Assembly: GCA_026413225.1 (NCBI GenBank)
Contig: CM048591.1
Coordinates: 39,897,803-39,961,802 of the forward strand
DNA length: 64,000 nt
Direction of reading: 5' to 3'
DNA from: Otis tarda
Lineage: Eukaryota; Chordata; Aves; Otidiformes; Otididae
The notes under the pieces were generated by a model. The model worked only from the letters and a program-made list of their open reading frames with translations. It did not search any database and was not told the origin of the DNA. Of the stretch, positions 63,236 to 64,000 are shown piece by piece. Numbering within the stretch: position 1 is the first letter of the stretch; every line of letters begins with the position of its first letter. Made by a program: the position numbers and the translations under genes.

Positions 63236-63495
63236 CTGATAGTTTCTGTCACTTTCATATTCTATCAGTCCCCTTAACCATGAGATACTTTGTTCCCCTG
63301 TCCTCCTCCACAGAGGAATCTCTTCATCATCACCTTCCTTTTTTAGATAAACACTTAACAATCCAGTCCCAGCTCCATACATGTGATAGAAAAATGTCAA
63401 GCACTGTTTTCCGGAGGTTCCTCTTAGTGATCTTGAAACTAGGTATGCTCTCTGTCCATAGACCATGTTGGATGCCTCTATATACATGTAGTATC
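63236..63495 (-). CDS. MAMDC2: MAMDC2, third-from-last coding exon (MAM domain 4)
   Basis: MAMDC2 (mamcan) is a secreted, extracellular-matrix proteoglycan built of four MAM domains. This exon starts inside a Gly codon, then reads YYMYIEASNMVYGQRAYLVS, SGKQCLTFFYHMYGAGTGLL and EQSISWLRGLIEY, ending NYQ. It closely follows the human fourth MAM domain, including the Cys of KxCLTFFYHMYG. Acceptor TAAG, donor CAG|GTAAG. Upstream exons lie beyond the right edge. Confidence 0.96.
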
Positions 63496-64000
63496 CTTAA
63501 AAAGATACACAATCAAATATTAGCAAAGTAGAATACATTCTCTCAGCACCCTTATTATGCTCAACATGCTCATTATAAAAATACTGAAATTATTTTGATA
63601 AAGATTTTAATGTCATAGACTGTTGTATTTGTGAACTGTAACATTTGTAGTGTAAGAACGATAATTCTTGTGAATGGTAATATAAGAACACTTAAAAAAT
63701 TGTTTATATCTGATGAAATACATAGCAACTGAAAGGAATACAAAGTAAGAAAACGTGTTCTTAAACCAGGAATATGGTCGATTAATTGGCATTCAGAGAC
63801 AGCTGCATGTACATCTAAGGGTACAGTTTAGGCAATTGTTGGAACTGATGCTGTTAACAAAGCAAATTAATTGAAACACCTCTTTTAAATCACGTAAGAC
63901 ACCAATAATATTTTTCTTTTTGTGATCCAGATGTGAAGACACAAGTGAGGAAAACTAGACTCTCTAGAATCCATGGATGAATGAAAGACTGTCAAGAACT

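Overview
This is a vertebrate nuclear window and almost certainly avian. It carries several CR1 LINE copies with the bird-type 3' tail, bird-type endogenous retrovirus LTR fossils, and a host gene of 24 short coding exons whose translated product is about the length of bird SMC5. Two host genes are supported, both on the minus strand. SMC5 is complete (start codon at 56946, stop at 6684). The 3' end of MAMDC2 is also present (last three coding exons, 63495 to 61680), with the rest of that gene beyond the right edge. MAMDC2 followed head-to-tail by SMC5 is the gene order known on human 9q21. That block is generally assigned to the avian Z chromosome, so a Z origin is likely but is an inference.

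Layout from left to right. Positions 1-6428 are intergenic DNA downstream of SMC5 with one solo-LTR fossil (about 1337-1782). Positions 6429-56946 are SMC5. Splicing the 24 exons by eye at consensus sites keeps frame throughout and gives 3219 nt (1072 residues plus stop). The product has the Walker A, Q-loop, SGGE signature, Walker B and D-loop parts of an SMC ATPase. Intron 11 appears to use a GC-AG splice pair. The introns hold CR1 copies (8941-10097, 21510-21704, 26490-27467, 29868-30529, 37957-38275), LTR fossils in introns 6 and 7, and an unidentified old dispersed repeat (about 24990-26450). A CpG-rich promoter covers about 56450-57260. It has three CCAAT boxes, GC boxes, a YY1-type motif on the start codon and an ISRE-like motif. 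Positions 57300-60770 are intergenic and may hold a divergent non-coding transcript. Positions 60778-63495 are the MAMDC2 3' UTR and terminal exons.

The genes are not a pathway. SMC5 is the ATPase/coiled-coil subunit of the SMC5/6 genome-maintenance complex. MAMDC2 is a secreted MAM-domain proteoglycan. No novel multi-gene system was found. The items most worth a second look are the GC-AG intron, the ISRE-like motif at the promoter of a known antiviral restriction-factor subunit, a long near-identical inverted pair of CR1 copies inside the SMC5 pre-mRNA, and the unnamed repeat in intron 15. All calls come from reading the sequence and from remembered family sequences. No alignment or database search was run.
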